Of a DNA stretch of 55,805 nt, positions 31,641 through 39,052 are shown piece after piece. Every line of letters starts with the position of its first letter. Position 1 is the first letter of the stretch. The notes under the pieces were generated by a model. The model was given only the letters and a program-made list of their open reading frames with translations, was not told the origin of the DNA and did no database searches. Position numbers and translations under genes: made by a program. Source of the stretch: a virus; the IMG/VR virus record IMGVR_UViG_3300010392_003744, positions 1 to 55,805 of that record; one strand, written 5' to 3'.

Positions 31641-32411
31641 ATGAGTACCTATCGACCTTCTTTGGAGATCGTTACACACTGCTGGAGCGGAGAAGAGGTT
31701 TCCGTCTATCATAATCTACTCGCCATGCAACTGACTAGTCTGTATCTTGAAGCCGACACATCCAAGATACAAGCGTCGATCACCGTGTGTGCGTCGTCTG
31801 CAGACCACCGCACTATCGAGGTCATTGAGTTCTTTTCTGATTTGTTTTATCTAGGGAAGCCTGATTTCGAAGTCCGTTTGTGCGCACTCCTTCCAGAAAA
31901 GTTGTTCCGGAGGGCTATCGGCAGAAATCAAATCACAAAAACCACCGCAGCTGATGTTGTTTGGTTTACCGACTGTGACTATCTATTCTACGGTGACAGT
32001 TTGCGGCGTGCGGTGGTTGCGTGCATGAATGCAGCAGTGCCTATGGTGTACCCGCAGCAGGTGCGCACGCACCGGACACATGCCTTAGGCGACCAATCGA
32101 TCGAAGAGGCATCTAAGACAAGACTCTACCTTCCTCGGCAAGAAGATTTCTATCTACGAAAAATGAGTCGACCGATTGGAGGTATTCAGATTGTAAAAGG
32201 TTCGTGGTGTCGGGAGAAAGGGTATCTCGATAGTTCTGGATGGACTGAACCAGTGCAGTCAGATCATTTTCTGCAGTGTCGGTGTGATGTTGCTTTTCGT
32301 CGGCAAGCAGGAATGGACTCGGCTTCCAGAGATATTCCTGATGTGTATCGAGTGCGGCATTCTCGATGCGGCAGGGACTGCGGAAAAATCAATCATGGAG
32401 ATAAAGAATGA
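31641..32411 (+). CDS. Glycosyltransferase-like protein (GT-A fold)
   Basis: 256 residues with GGAGGAG upstream. SLEIVTHCWSGEEVSVYHNLLAMQL-type opening in short form (LEIVTHCW, VYHNLLAMQLTSL), then ADVVWFTDCDYLFYGDSL, a DxD-like motif, and RPIGGIQIVKGSWCREKGY, the family's acceptor loop. Similar proteins occur in planctomycete and marine phages. It has its own short transcription unit after the terminator at 31566. Confidence 0.65.
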   Translation: MSTYRPSLEIVTHCWSGEEVSVYHNLLAMQLTSLYLEADTSKIQASITVCASSADHRTIEVIEFFSDLFYLGKPDFEVRLCALLPEKLFRRAIGRNQITKTTAADVVWFTDCDYLFYGDSLRRAVVACMNAAVPMVYPQQVRTHRTHALGDQSIEEASKTRLYLPRQEDFYLRKMSRPIGGIQIVKGSWCREKGYLDSSGWTEPVQSDHFLQCRCDVAFRRQAGMDSASRDIPDVYRVRHSRCGRDCGKINHGDKE

Positions 32412-32707
32412 AGTGGATTAAGACTCTGTGGGTTCGGTGTCTTTTGTGGGCGGTGGAGCAGGCAGAGGAAGCCAAAAAAGAATGCGAGCCGGATGACTTG
32501 CTCGAAGTCCGGTGTGTCGGAGATTTAAGTAAAAGAGAAAAAGTGCAACCGATTTTGGTAGGTGGTATTGGATTGCTGAGGTGCCGAAGAGAGGATGGAA
32601 CTGAGCGATTAATTCGCCGGTCGCAGGCCATTGACTCTGCTGCGTTTGATCAGTGGGTTCATCATTTAGGTGGAGTGCCTGAGTGCCGCTGGGAAGGTAC
32701 TCAATAA
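32408..32707 (+). CDS. Unknown small protein
   Basis: 99 residues, overlapping the previous gene by 4 bases. Not recognised. A Trp-rich amphipathic start (MKWIKTLWVRCLLWAVEQ) is followed by acidic and then beta-type sequence. The start resembles that of the coiled-coil protein at 2286. Possibly membrane-peripheral. Confidence 0.55.
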   Translation: MKWIKTLWVRCLLWAVEQAEEAKKECEPDDLLEVRCVGDLSKREKVQPILVGGIGLLRCRREDGTERLIRRSQAIDSAAFDQWVHHLGGVPECRWEGTQ

Positions 32708-32812
32708 AAATTTGAATTTTACGGTTTTGGGTTGTACCTGCGGTAGGCTGCTGCTACCTTGCGTGATGTTACGGATGTTACATCGATAGCCTTTAGCTCA
32801 GTGGGGTGCAGC
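32708..32812. other. Intergenic leader before sigma-like gene
   Basis: 105 bases without a gene. They contain a hairpin GGTAG-gctgctg-CTACC and a repeated GATGTTAC/GGATGTTAC that ends in GATGTTACATC, a small imperfect palindrome that might be an operator. No convincing -35/-10 pair was found, although an A/T-rich stretch lies at the left end. Confidence 0.35.
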
Positions 32813-33322
32813 ATGGCCGATGAATCAACAGCGGAAGCGTACGAGAGGCACGAAGGTTTCCTCAAAGCAGTATGTCGGCAGTTTGTCACACAACGTGGTG
32901 GAGACTTTGATGAGGCACTCGGCGAAGCTCGTTTGAAGTTCTTGGAGGTTTGGAGGACTTTCGACCCAGATTTAGGTATTCCTTTTGAGGGATATCTAAA
33001 GGTGTGTGTTACTCGGCGGCTTCGGGATTTGAGAAATGCAGAGCTTCGCCGAAAAAGGGTGTGGGGTACCAGTTGCACACAACCAGCCACTGAAACAGGC
33101 TTGACTATCGCGGATATGGCTGAGGACTACCGCTCGTCAGAGTTTTTCGATGCGGTCGCTTTTTGTGCTGGGTTTGAGAGCAGGTTGACCCAGACCAGCA
33201 AATCAGCAACGATGCTGAAACGCCGATTGCTTGAGGTGCTGGTTCAGTCTAAGGTGCCTCTCGATTCTGCTGGCTGCCTGCTTGCAGCCGTTCAACCTTT
33301 ACTGGCTGCTCGAGGTCTTTGA
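32813..33322 (+). CDS. Sigma-70 region 2-like protein
   Basis: 169 residues from ATG 32813 (GGGGTG upstream). Residues 10-80 resemble sigma region 2: FLKAVCRQFVTQ, DEALGEARLKFLEVWRTFDPDLGIPFEGYLKVCVTRRLRDLRN, which here is read in short parts; this is the core-RNA-polymerase-binding and -10-reading helix pair. The C-terminal part is helical but without a clear region 4. It may redirect host RNA polymerase to phage promoters. It is the first gene of the regulatory/replication block. Confidence 0.6.
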   Translation: MADESTAEAYERHEGFLKAVCRQFVTQRGGDFDEALGEARLKFLEVWRTFDPDLGIPFEGYLKVCVTRRLRDLRNAELRRKRVWGTSCTQPATETGLTIADMAEDYRSSEFFDAVAFCAGFESRLTQTSKSATMLKRRLLEVLVQSKVPLDSAGCLLAAVQPLLAARGL

Positions 33323-34704
33323 TGCACGTATGTTCTTCGGTGGAATTGCTGGACTACCAATCCGAGGGAGTCGAGCTGATCAGTGAGTACGGCGGACGAG
33401 TGCTTCTTGCTGATGAGATGGGGCTCGGTAAGACCGTCCAGGCTCTGGTGGCGGTTGCGCGTAATCCTGATTGGCAGCCAGTTCTCGTAGTGTGTCCCGC
33501 GTCCGTGAAATACCACTGGGCTCGAGAAACGCTAAAATTCACAGGAGTGCGTCCTCGGATCTGCGAAGGACAGAAACCACCAGATGTGCAAGATTTTCTT
33601 TGGCATTTGCCGGCTGTTGTTGTCATCAATTATGACATCTTGGATTACTGGGTTCCGCTCCTCAAAAAGGTGAAATTCCAGACAGTAGTGTTTGATGAGT
33701 GCCAATCACTGCAGAATCCAAAGGCAAAGCGAACCAAAGCCGCCCGAAAATTATGCCGCTCAGTCAGTCAAATTCTAGGACTAAGCGGAACTCCACTGAA
33801 CAATCGCCCAAGAGAGCTCTGGTCCATTTTGAATCTTTTATGGCCATCGGAGTTCCCGAATCTTTCATCGTACCAGATGTCCTATTGCGGTCCTAGGCTT
33901 CGTCCTTGGGGCTGGGACTACAATGGATCATCAAATCTAAAAGAGTTGAATCAGCGTTTGGTTTCTCTTGGGATGGTACGGCGGCGAAAAGCAGACGTAC
34001 TTAAATCTCTGCCGCCTAAAACCAGGAGAATGCTTCCTCTTGATCTGACTGATAGAGAAGAGTACAAGCAAGCTTCGACAGATTTTCTGGGTTGGATGAA
34101 GAAAACTCACCCAGAAAAAGAGAAGAAAGCCAAAAAAGCGGAGCAGGTTGTCAAAGTCGGGTACTTGATTCGTCTAGCTGCTCGGTTGAAGATGAAAGCA
34201 GCCGTCGAGTGGATTAATCAGTTTCTTATTGAAACTGATGAAAAGATCATCCTCTTTGGAGTGCACAAAAAAGCCCTGGACGTGCTTCAAAGAAGAGTCA
34301 AAGGCAAATCAGTTCGGGTCGACGGCGGCGTAACAGGTAAGCATCGCCAGGCTGCAGTTGATCAATTTCAGATGGATGAAAAAACTCGGGTGTTCATCGG
34401 TAACATCAAAGCAGCTGGTGTCGGTTTGAATCTAACTGCTGCGTCAACTGTTGGGTTTGTCGAACTAGGATGGAGACCGGCGGACTTACTTCAGGCTGAA
34501 AACCGGCCGCACCGAGTTGGTCAGATTAATCCAGTGACAGTGTGGTATTTGGTTGCAGGTGGTACGATTGAAGAGAAGCTGTGCAAACTACACCAAAAGA
34601 AGCAAACGACTATCGATTCAATTTTAGACGGAGAGGCGGTAGTCGATAGCTTTGATCTGTACGATGAGCTCATTGCTGAGCTGGAAAAGAAAGTGCAATC
34701 GTGA
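33322..34704 (+). CDS. SNF2-family DNA helicase/translocase
   Basis: 460 residues; ATG 33322 overlaps the previous stop and has GAGG 6 bases upstream. LDYQSEGVELI (Q-motif), LLADEMGLGKTVQAL (Walker A), VVFDECQSLQNP (DECQ in place of DEAH), LGLSGTPLNN (motif III), IFIGNIKAAGVGLNLT-type motif V in VFIGNIKAAGVGLNL, and QAENRPHRVGQ (motif VI) show a complete SMARCAL1-like ATPase. Such phage enzymes probably remodel forks or take part in recombination. Confidence 0.9.
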   Translation: MHVCSSVELLDYQSEGVELISEYGGRVLLADEMGLGKTVQALVAVARNPDWQPVLVVCPASVKYHWARETLKFTGVRPRICEGQKPPDVQDFLWHLPAVVVINYDILDYWVPLLKKVKFQTVVFDECQSLQNPKAKRTKAARKLCRSVSQILGLSGTPLNNRPRELWSILNLLWPSEFPNLSSYQMSYCGPRLRPWGWDYNGSSNLKELNQRLVSLGMVRRRKADVLKSLPPKTRRMLPLDLTDREEYKQASTDFLGWMKKTHPEKEKKAKKAEQVVKVGYLIRLAARLKMKAAVEWINQFLIETDEKIILFGVHKKALDVLQRRVKGKSVRVDGGVTGKHRQAAVDQFQMDEKTRVFIGNIKAAGVGLNLTAASTVGFVELGWRPADLLQAENRPHRVGQINPVTVWYLVAGGTIEEKLCKLHQKKQTTIDSILDGEAVVDSFDLYDELIAELEKKVQS

Positions 34705-34883
34705 CTACATCGAGTAGCAGCAAGTTGAATTCCAGCGATAAAGTCCAGATGAACTTTCGATCAGTTCCTAGAAAACTGAGAGACGAGTTCAAGGCTCTGT
34801 GTGCGATAAACGGCACCACAATGCAATCGGCCGTTATCCGCATGATGCAAAAGGCTGTCGACGATCAGCGAGAATCCAAATGA
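34701..34883 (+). CDS. Ribbon-helix-helix DNA-binding protein, probable
   Basis: 60 residues, GTG start overlapping the helicase stop. VQMNFRSVPRKLRDEFKALCAINGTTMQSAVIRMMQKAV has the pattern of an Arc/MetJ-type ribbon-helix-helix domain: one strand, then two helices around a GxT turn. Likely a small repressor or partner of the flanking replication genes; overlaps the primase start. Confidence 0.65.
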   Translation: MTTSSSSKLNSSDKVQMNFRSVPRKLRDEFKALCAINGTTMQSAVIRMMQKAVDDQRESK

Positions 34884-35779
34884 TCCAGTCATTGACTGAT
34901 ATCCTCGATACGCACCGAGTTGACTACCGAAGGCAGGGCCAGCACCATCACGCAACACGAGGAAGAGTGTCTGTCGATTGTCCTTGGTGTTCTCCGGGGA
35001 GCCGTAGATATCGATTAGGACTCGGATTACACGTTCCTTCTGCAAATTGCTGGACATGCGGCAAAAAGGACTACATCGAGTCGTTGGTTCGGCTGATTCG
35101 GCAAAAGCGTCAGCAAGTCAAAGAGCTTGTGCTTGGTTTGCCGCAGATCAGGCAATATGCAAAGAGTGAAGTTCACGGAACACTGGAAGTTCCTTCTGGG
35201 TTGCTTGGAATTCGAGACATTCCAGCCTATTGGAATTATCTGAAGTCGAGGAGGTTTGATCCCGCTGAAATTGAAACCTACTGGGGAGTCAAAGGGACCT
35301 GTCCAGGAAAAGATCTTCAGTGGAGATTGTGGATACCGATCACTGATAAATTCGGTCGGACGGTGTCTTGGACGACACGATCGGTTGGATCAGAGGAAAC
35401 TGCCGCCCAGAAATATATTTCAGCGAGTCCTGAACAAGAAGGGATGCCGCATAAACATCTGCTATATGCAGAACAGTACGCAGTCAACACTATCATCATC
35501 GCAGAAGGGCCGATTGACGTGTGGGCAATCGGCCCAGGTGCAGTAGCTACATTTGGCAGCACCTTTACTGCTCAGCAGATAGCCAAGGCCGCGGCCTACC
35601 CAATTCGGGTGGTGTGCTACGACAATGAACCAGAAGCTCAAAAGCAAGCTCGTTCATTGTGCCGAGATCTTTCAGCTCTGCCTGGGATTACTGAAAATGT
35701 GATTCTAGAATCTGGAGACGATCCCGGATCTGCCGATGAAGAAGAAATCCTGGAACTCAGAAAAAGGTTCGGGCTATGA
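34880..35779 (+). CDS. DnaG-type primase (zinc finger + TOPRIM)
   Basis: 299 residues from ATG 34880 (ATGA overlap). An N-terminal zinc motif is formed by HH, CPWC and CWTCG (residues about 22-60). The TOPRIM region is NTIIIAEGPIDVWAIGPGAVATFGS with the catalytic Glu, and VVCYDNEPEA with the Asp/Glu pair. Middle segment LQWRLWIPITDKFGRTVSW corresponds to the RNA polymerase N-terminal fold of DnaG. It should make RNA primers for the phage replisome together with the DnaB-like helicase at 39049. Confidence 0.8.
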   Translation: MIQSLTDILDTHRVDYRRQGQHHHATRGRVSVDCPWCSPGSRRYRLGLGLHVPSANCWTCGKKDYIESLVRLIRQKRQQVKELVLGLPQIRQYAKSEVHGTLEVPSGLLGIRDIPAYWNYLKSRRFDPAEIETYWGVKGTCPGKDLQWRLWIPITDKFGRTVSWTTRSVGSEETAAQKYISASPEQEGMPHKHLLYAEQYAVNTIIIAEGPIDVWAIGPGAVATFGSTFTAQQIAKAAAYPIRVVCYDNEPEAQKQARSLCRDLSALPGITENVILESGDDPGSADEEEILELRKRFGL

Positions 35780-36099
35780 AACAGATTGAACGCGCAGAGC
35801 GGGACCGTGAATTATGCGAGGCGGCATCCAGAGAAGGAGCGAAAGCTGCGGCGGCGAAGTTTGATCTGAGTTTGAGTCAGGTGTACGCCATTTGCCGTCG
35901 CCGAGGAGTGCCGATCGCTCCAAGTCGAAAAACCGAAACGGAAGTCGATGCCTATTTAGCTGAGGAATTGTTGATTCTCCGTCGACTCCTTCGCGGAGAA
36001 TCTGGCCGCACGATAGCAATCGAAATGGGGATCACTCACTATCGAGTACAGCGAATTCTGCGAATAGCTCGTGGTGTGGGGTTTTCCTTCGGATCATAG
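35776..36099 (+). CDS. Helix-turn-helix protein, probable
   Basis: 107 residues, overlapping the primase stop. Two segments look like helix-turn-helix units: AAAKFDLSLSQVYAICRRRG near residue 26 and TIAIEMGITHYRVQRILRIA near 80. Highly basic. It may be a regulator of the promoter region that directly follows it. Confidence 0.6.
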   Translation: MKQIERAERDRELCEAASREGAKAAAAKFDLSLSQVYAICRRRGVPIAPSRKTETEVDAYLAEELLILRRLLRGESGRTIAIEMGITHYRVQRILRIARGVGFSFGS

Positions 36100-36120
36100 A
36101 ATAAATTTGTTCTGTTTTGG

Positions 36121-36149
36121 TTGAGATTGCGTGTCTCATCCTATATTGT
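36121..36149 (+). promoter_or_regulatory. Candidate sigma-70-like promoter
   Basis: TTGAGA (36121-36126), 17-base spacer, TATTGT (36144-36149). Five of six and four of six bases match the consensus. It lies in the 116-base gap upstream of the DUF932 gene. Confidence 0.4.
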
Positions 36150-36189
36150 GTTGCACAGACAAACGAAAACGAGTGTTTTCGTTGCACAG
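36150..36189. promoter_or_regulatory. Candidate operator: direct repeats around an inverted repeat
   Basis: GTTGCACAG occurs twice (36150-36158 and 36181-36189), flanking the palindromic CGAAAAC-gagt-GTTTTCG (stem 7 bp). The layout just after a candidate promoter is typical of repressor or activator sites, or of a small 5' leader hairpin. The helix-turn-helix gene just upstream is an obvious candidate binder. Confidence 0.45.
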
Positions 36190-36215
36190 CAACGCACCAG
36201 AAAGGATGAGAAGCA

Positions 36216-37253
36216 ATGGCTCACGAAATCGAAAAGACAGACAATGTTGTACTTCACCGTCAAGCTGCATGGCACGGCCTGGGCGTTGTAGTCGAAAAAG
36301 CACCAACTCCGCAGGAAGCCTTGTCGATTGCTGGGCTGGACTGGAAGGTCACCCAGAAGGCGATGTACACTCGACTGAACGATGGGTCGAAGTACGTTTT
36401 TGAATCCCACGTTGCAAATTTTCGAGAAGACACCAATCACCAACTTGGAGTAGTCTCGTCGAACTACCGTCCTGTTCAGAATGTCGAAATGGCTGAATTC
36501 TGTGAGGCACTCAGTGAAGTGTCTGCAGCAGAAGGCGGAGAACCAGTTCTGTGTGAAACTGCTGGCAGTGTCCGCAATGGCCAGCGTGTGTGGTTCCTCC
36601 TCAAAGGCGAGACATTCCAGGTGGCCAGGGACGACGAGATTGTTCCTTACATCCTGGTCAGCAATGGGCATGACGGGAAATCCAGTTTTCGTGTCACACC
36701 GACAACAGTGAGAGTGGTGTGCAGCAACACTCTGCACTCTGTGATACCGAAATACGATACCGGTAAACTGGTAGACGCTGCGATTTCTGTTCGACACACA
36801 CAGAGTGTCTTGGGGAGGATCGAGGAAGCTCGACTCGCGCTGAGAGCGTACAACGATCGGATGAAGAAGACCGAAGACTTGATGGGTCGGTTGTTTGAGT
36901 ATCAAGTCAACACGGAAAAGATGACGCAATTCTTTTCAGAATGCTATGCTAGGGATTTTGGAGAAGTCTCTACTAATCCTCAGACAAGAAAAGAAAAGAA
37001 TGCTCGAGATCGAGCAGTGAGTGCCTTCCAGTCATTTACTCGTCGATTTGATGATGAACGGGAAATTGCAGGCGCCAGCCTGTGGTGTGCTCTGAATGCC
37101 TACAGCGGAATGGTCCAGCATGACAAAAAAGCTCGAGGCAAAGACGATGAGTCTCGAGTCTGGAAGCGAGTCGACTCCAATCTCTTTGGGTTGAATCAAG
37201 CTCGTACCCAGCACGCGCTAGCCAATGCAGTTCAGTGGTTGGTGCGTGGTTAA
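36216..37253 (+). CDS. DUF932 protein (phage/plasmid-like)
   Basis: 345 residues, AAGGA before the ATG. The opening RQAAWHGLGVVVEKAPTPQEAL, then YRPVQNVEMAEF, LKGETFQVARDDEIVPYILVSNGHDG and VRVVCSNTL are the hallmarks of DUF932 (TIGR03299-type) proteins, found in many phages and plasmids. Their function is unknown; some are highly expressed early. Codons here look chosen for strong expression and the gene has its own promoter candidate. Confidence 0.85.
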   Translation: MAHEIEKTDNVVLHRQAAWHGLGVVVEKAPTPQEALSIAGLDWKVTQKAMYTRLNDGSKYVFESHVANFREDTNHQLGVVSSNYRPVQNVEMAEFCEALSEVSAAEGGEPVLCETAGSVRNGQRVWFLLKGETFQVARDDEIVPYILVSNGHDGKSSFRVTPTTVRVVCSNTLHSVIPKYDTGKLVDAAISVRHTQSVLGRIEEARLALRAYNDRMKKTEDLMGRLFEYQVNTEKMTQFFSECYARDFGEVSTNPQTRKEKNARDRAVSAFQSFTRRFDDEREIAGASLWCALNAYSGMVQHDKKARGKDDESRVWKRVDSNLFGLNQARTQHALANAVQWLVRG

Positions 37254-37255
37254 TC

Positions 37256-37500
37256 CGCACCATTTCTACCGAATCTGGGTGGATTTGCTCGATTTACAGT
37301 AAACTGCCCAGGTTCGGTGGGTTGGTACCGCAGGCACCGACGTATACCGTTGGCAGTTCAGGTCGATTCGATTGCTTGGCACCTCTCGAATTGATAAATT
37401 TGCCGAATTTCGCATTGCGAGTCCATTCATGGACGTACTAAAACAGAACATCCCGCTCGGATACGGCTTGTGCGAAGGCCTGGCACCGACGGATTCCTTG
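37256..37500 (+). ncRNA. Candidate structured non-coding RNA or long 3' UTR
   Basis: A 245-base region without a credible gene, ending in a strong terminator. It holds a 12-bp stem ACCGAATCTGGG (37268-37279) with CCCAGGTTCGGT (37307-37318, one G-U pair), a CCGAC/GTTGG stem near 37338, and the palindrome GTCCATTCATGGAC (37421-37434). The density of pairing plus the terminator suggests a small RNA, but it could be the untranslated end of the DUF932 messenger. Confidence 0.35.
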
Positions 37501-37535
37501 CCCGCTGACATGTGCCAAGATGTCAGCGGGTTTTT
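37501..37535 (+). terminator. Strong intrinsic terminator
   Basis: Perfect 11-bp stem CCCGCTGACAT (37501-37511) with ATGTCAGCGGG (37520-37530), 8-base loop, then TTTTTCTTT. The next gene starts 18 bases later, so this element insulates the initiator gene. Confidence 0.9.
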
Positions 37536-37552
37536 CTTTGGTGAGGCAGATT

Positions 37553-38626
37553 ATGATCGATCATGCTAGGCTAGATGAGTCTCAAGCCGAAAGAACACCC
37601 GGGTCGGTTTATGACACCGAGACCAATAGTGGAAAAGGTGTCTGGGTGCGTGAGATGTACTGCAAATTCATGGGTGGGCTCTCAGGTGGAGTGGTACTTA
37701 GCCAGCTGATGCATTACTCTTGCCGATTCGGTAAAGGGCATGATTGGTTCTATCGGTGCACCAAAGATTGGGCGGCGGATACGTTCCTCAGCGAAACTAC
37801 TATCCGTAAATTTCTCAACAAACTACAAGATCTCGGGTTTGTGGAGATTCGAACAGAGACCACGAGCACCGGCGGTAAATTAAACTGGTACCGAGTCAAC
37901 GAGGCCCATGTGCGTGAGTCTGTTGGTGAGTTTCTTGTAGAGTCTGGATATGCTGATAGGGATTCTGTAGATTTGTCCAGCACCACAAAACTACGGGTTG
38001 GTATACAACCTTGCGCTGAAGCAACCCGTAATATTACGCCACCAACCCGTAATATTACGGGTGGCACAATATACAAAGAAAGTGATAAAAGAAACAAAGG
38101 CACAGGGACGCAAAGGGTCAGGTCCTTCGGCCCTTCCCTTGGTGCGTCGCCTGAGTATCATTCTCCGGGATACGCAGGATTTGAAGTGGTGGAAGAAGAG
38201 TCAGAGCAAGCAGCATCACCAGAAGACGAATGGGCGGCTTCTGCATCAAAGAAACTCTACGATGCGCTTGCTCAGAAAAATCGCATCACCAAAGTACCAT
38301 CATTGCACCGATGGGCTCAGCATTTTCTTCGATTACTGAGAGCTCCAAATAATTCGATTGAGCTGATCGATGAAGTTCTTAGTTGGTACATCGATGGACT
38401 CGTGTCTAACGAACATGACCAGTTCACTCCTCAGGTGTTTGCGGCGGTTTCGTTTGTTGAGAAATTTCCAAAGCTGCTAACCTGTTACGAGAGGCAGTCA
38501 AGCAAAAATAGAGAAGGTTTTTCGACAGCTGAGCTGGTGAAGCAGGTTTGCGCTGACCAAGAAGCAAGAGCAGCAGCTCGAAGACGGCGACAAGAAGAAG
38601 CTGACAGACTTCAGGAGCAGGAGTGA
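37553..38626 (+). CDS. Replication initiator / replisome organiser candidate
   Basis: 357 residues from ATG 37553 with GAGG upstream; an in-frame ATG at 37520 lies inside the terminator stem and is rejected. Residues about 40-115 form a winged helix: SGGVVLSQLMHYSCRFG, WAADTFLSETTIRKFLNKLQDLGFVEI and a wing ending KLNWYRVN, typical of phage replisome organisers and DnaD-like proteins. The centre is polar and encodes a repeated TRNIT from the iteron-like DNA. The C-terminal part is helical with an Arg/Glu-rich coiled end. It directly precedes the helicase genes. Confidence 0.65.
   Translation: MIDHARLDESQAERTPGSVYDTETNSGKGVWVREMYCKFMGGLSGGVVLSQLMHYSCRFGKGHDWFYRCTKDWAADTFLSETTIRKFLNKLQDLGFVEIRTETTSTGGKLNWYRVNEAHVRESVGEFLVESGYADRDSVDLSSTTKLRVGIQPCAEATRNITPPTRNITGGTIYKESDKRNKGTGTQRVRSFGPSLGASPEYHSPGYAGFEVVEEESEQAASPEDEWAASASKKLYDALAQKNRITKVPSLHRWAQHFLRLLRAPNNSIELIDEVLSWYIDGLVSNEHDQFTPQVFAAVSFVEKFPKLLTCYERQSSKNREGFSTAELVKQVCADQEARAAARRRRQEEADRLQEQE
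37992..38099. other. Candidate replication origin inside the initiator gene
   Basis: Two copies of AACCCGTAATATTACG at 38023-38038 and 38044-38059, exactly 21 bp apart (two helical turns); the second expands into the perfect 18-bp palindrome ACCCGTAATATTACGGGT (38045-38062). A half-site TACGGGTT lies at 37992-37999 and an inverted repeat GGTTG-gtata-CAACC at 37996-38010. An A-rich stretch (38066-38099) follows, like a DNA-unwinding element. Arrangement inside the initiator gene mirrors lambda ori within gene O. Confidence 0.6.
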
Positions 38627-38629
38627 GTT

Positions 38630-39052
38630 ATGCAAGAAGGTTTGCTTGAGAAATCAGAAGAAGTTGCTGCTCGTGTTGAGTTGATGAGATTTTGGTTCCG
38701 GATGACCGGAAAGAAAATCGAAGAGACGGGCGATGTGATTCGGGTTCTGAGGTTGTTTGAGGACGTACCTACAAACATTCTGTCTCAGGCAGTTGACGTT
38801 TACCTGAGAGAGTTTGATTTCTTTTCTATCAAGAAACTTTTTGATGTGCTCGACGATGGAGTGTTCCAGAAAGAATCAGAAAAAGAACCTCCACTGATGG
38901 GCGTAGAGGATCGAGTGCGACGATTTGAAAAGCAGGATCGAGAAGAGATGGGGATGAGTGAGCAGGAGTACATTGAGTTCAAGAAATCACAGCCTGAGTA
39001 TCATTGTGCAGGTTGTACCAAGGACGAAATCGAGCAGTACGGGCTCAGATGA
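38630..39052 (+). CDS. Unknown protein, possible helicase loader
   Basis: 140 residues, 3 bases after the initiator stop. Helical throughout (ARVELMRFWFRMTGKKIEET, VRVLRLFEDVP), with a Cys pair near the C-terminus (HCAGC). No P-loop is visible, so if it loads the helicase it is not an AAA+ loader. The call rests only on position between initiator and DnaB-like helicase, overlapping the latter by 4 bases. Confidence 0.5.
   Translation: MQEGLLEKSEEVAARVELMRFWFRMTGKKIEETGDVIRVLRLFEDVPTNILSQAVDVYLREFDFFSIKKLFDVLDDGVFQKESEKEPPLMGVEDRVRRFEKQDREEMGMSEQEYIEFKKSQPEYHCAGCTKDEIEQYGLR

Noticed and set aside
32790-32812. Segment that looks like the 5' half of a tRNA (gcctttagctcagtggggt)
   Set aside because: No matching 3' acceptor strand, anticodon arm or T-arm follows; the sigma-like gene starts within this distance.
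36141-36929. Long open frame on the minus strand opposite the DUF932 gene
   Set aside because: The plus-strand frame matches a known family with a good ribosome site; the minus frame has none and no recognisable product.
37305-37382. tRNA-like arrangement (acceptor-like TGCCCAG/CTTGGCA with D-arm-like GGTTGGTA)
   Set aside because: The T-arm cannot pair, spacing between D-stem and anticodon stem is wrong, and position 37 would be a pyrimidine. Treated as part of the structured non-coding region instead.
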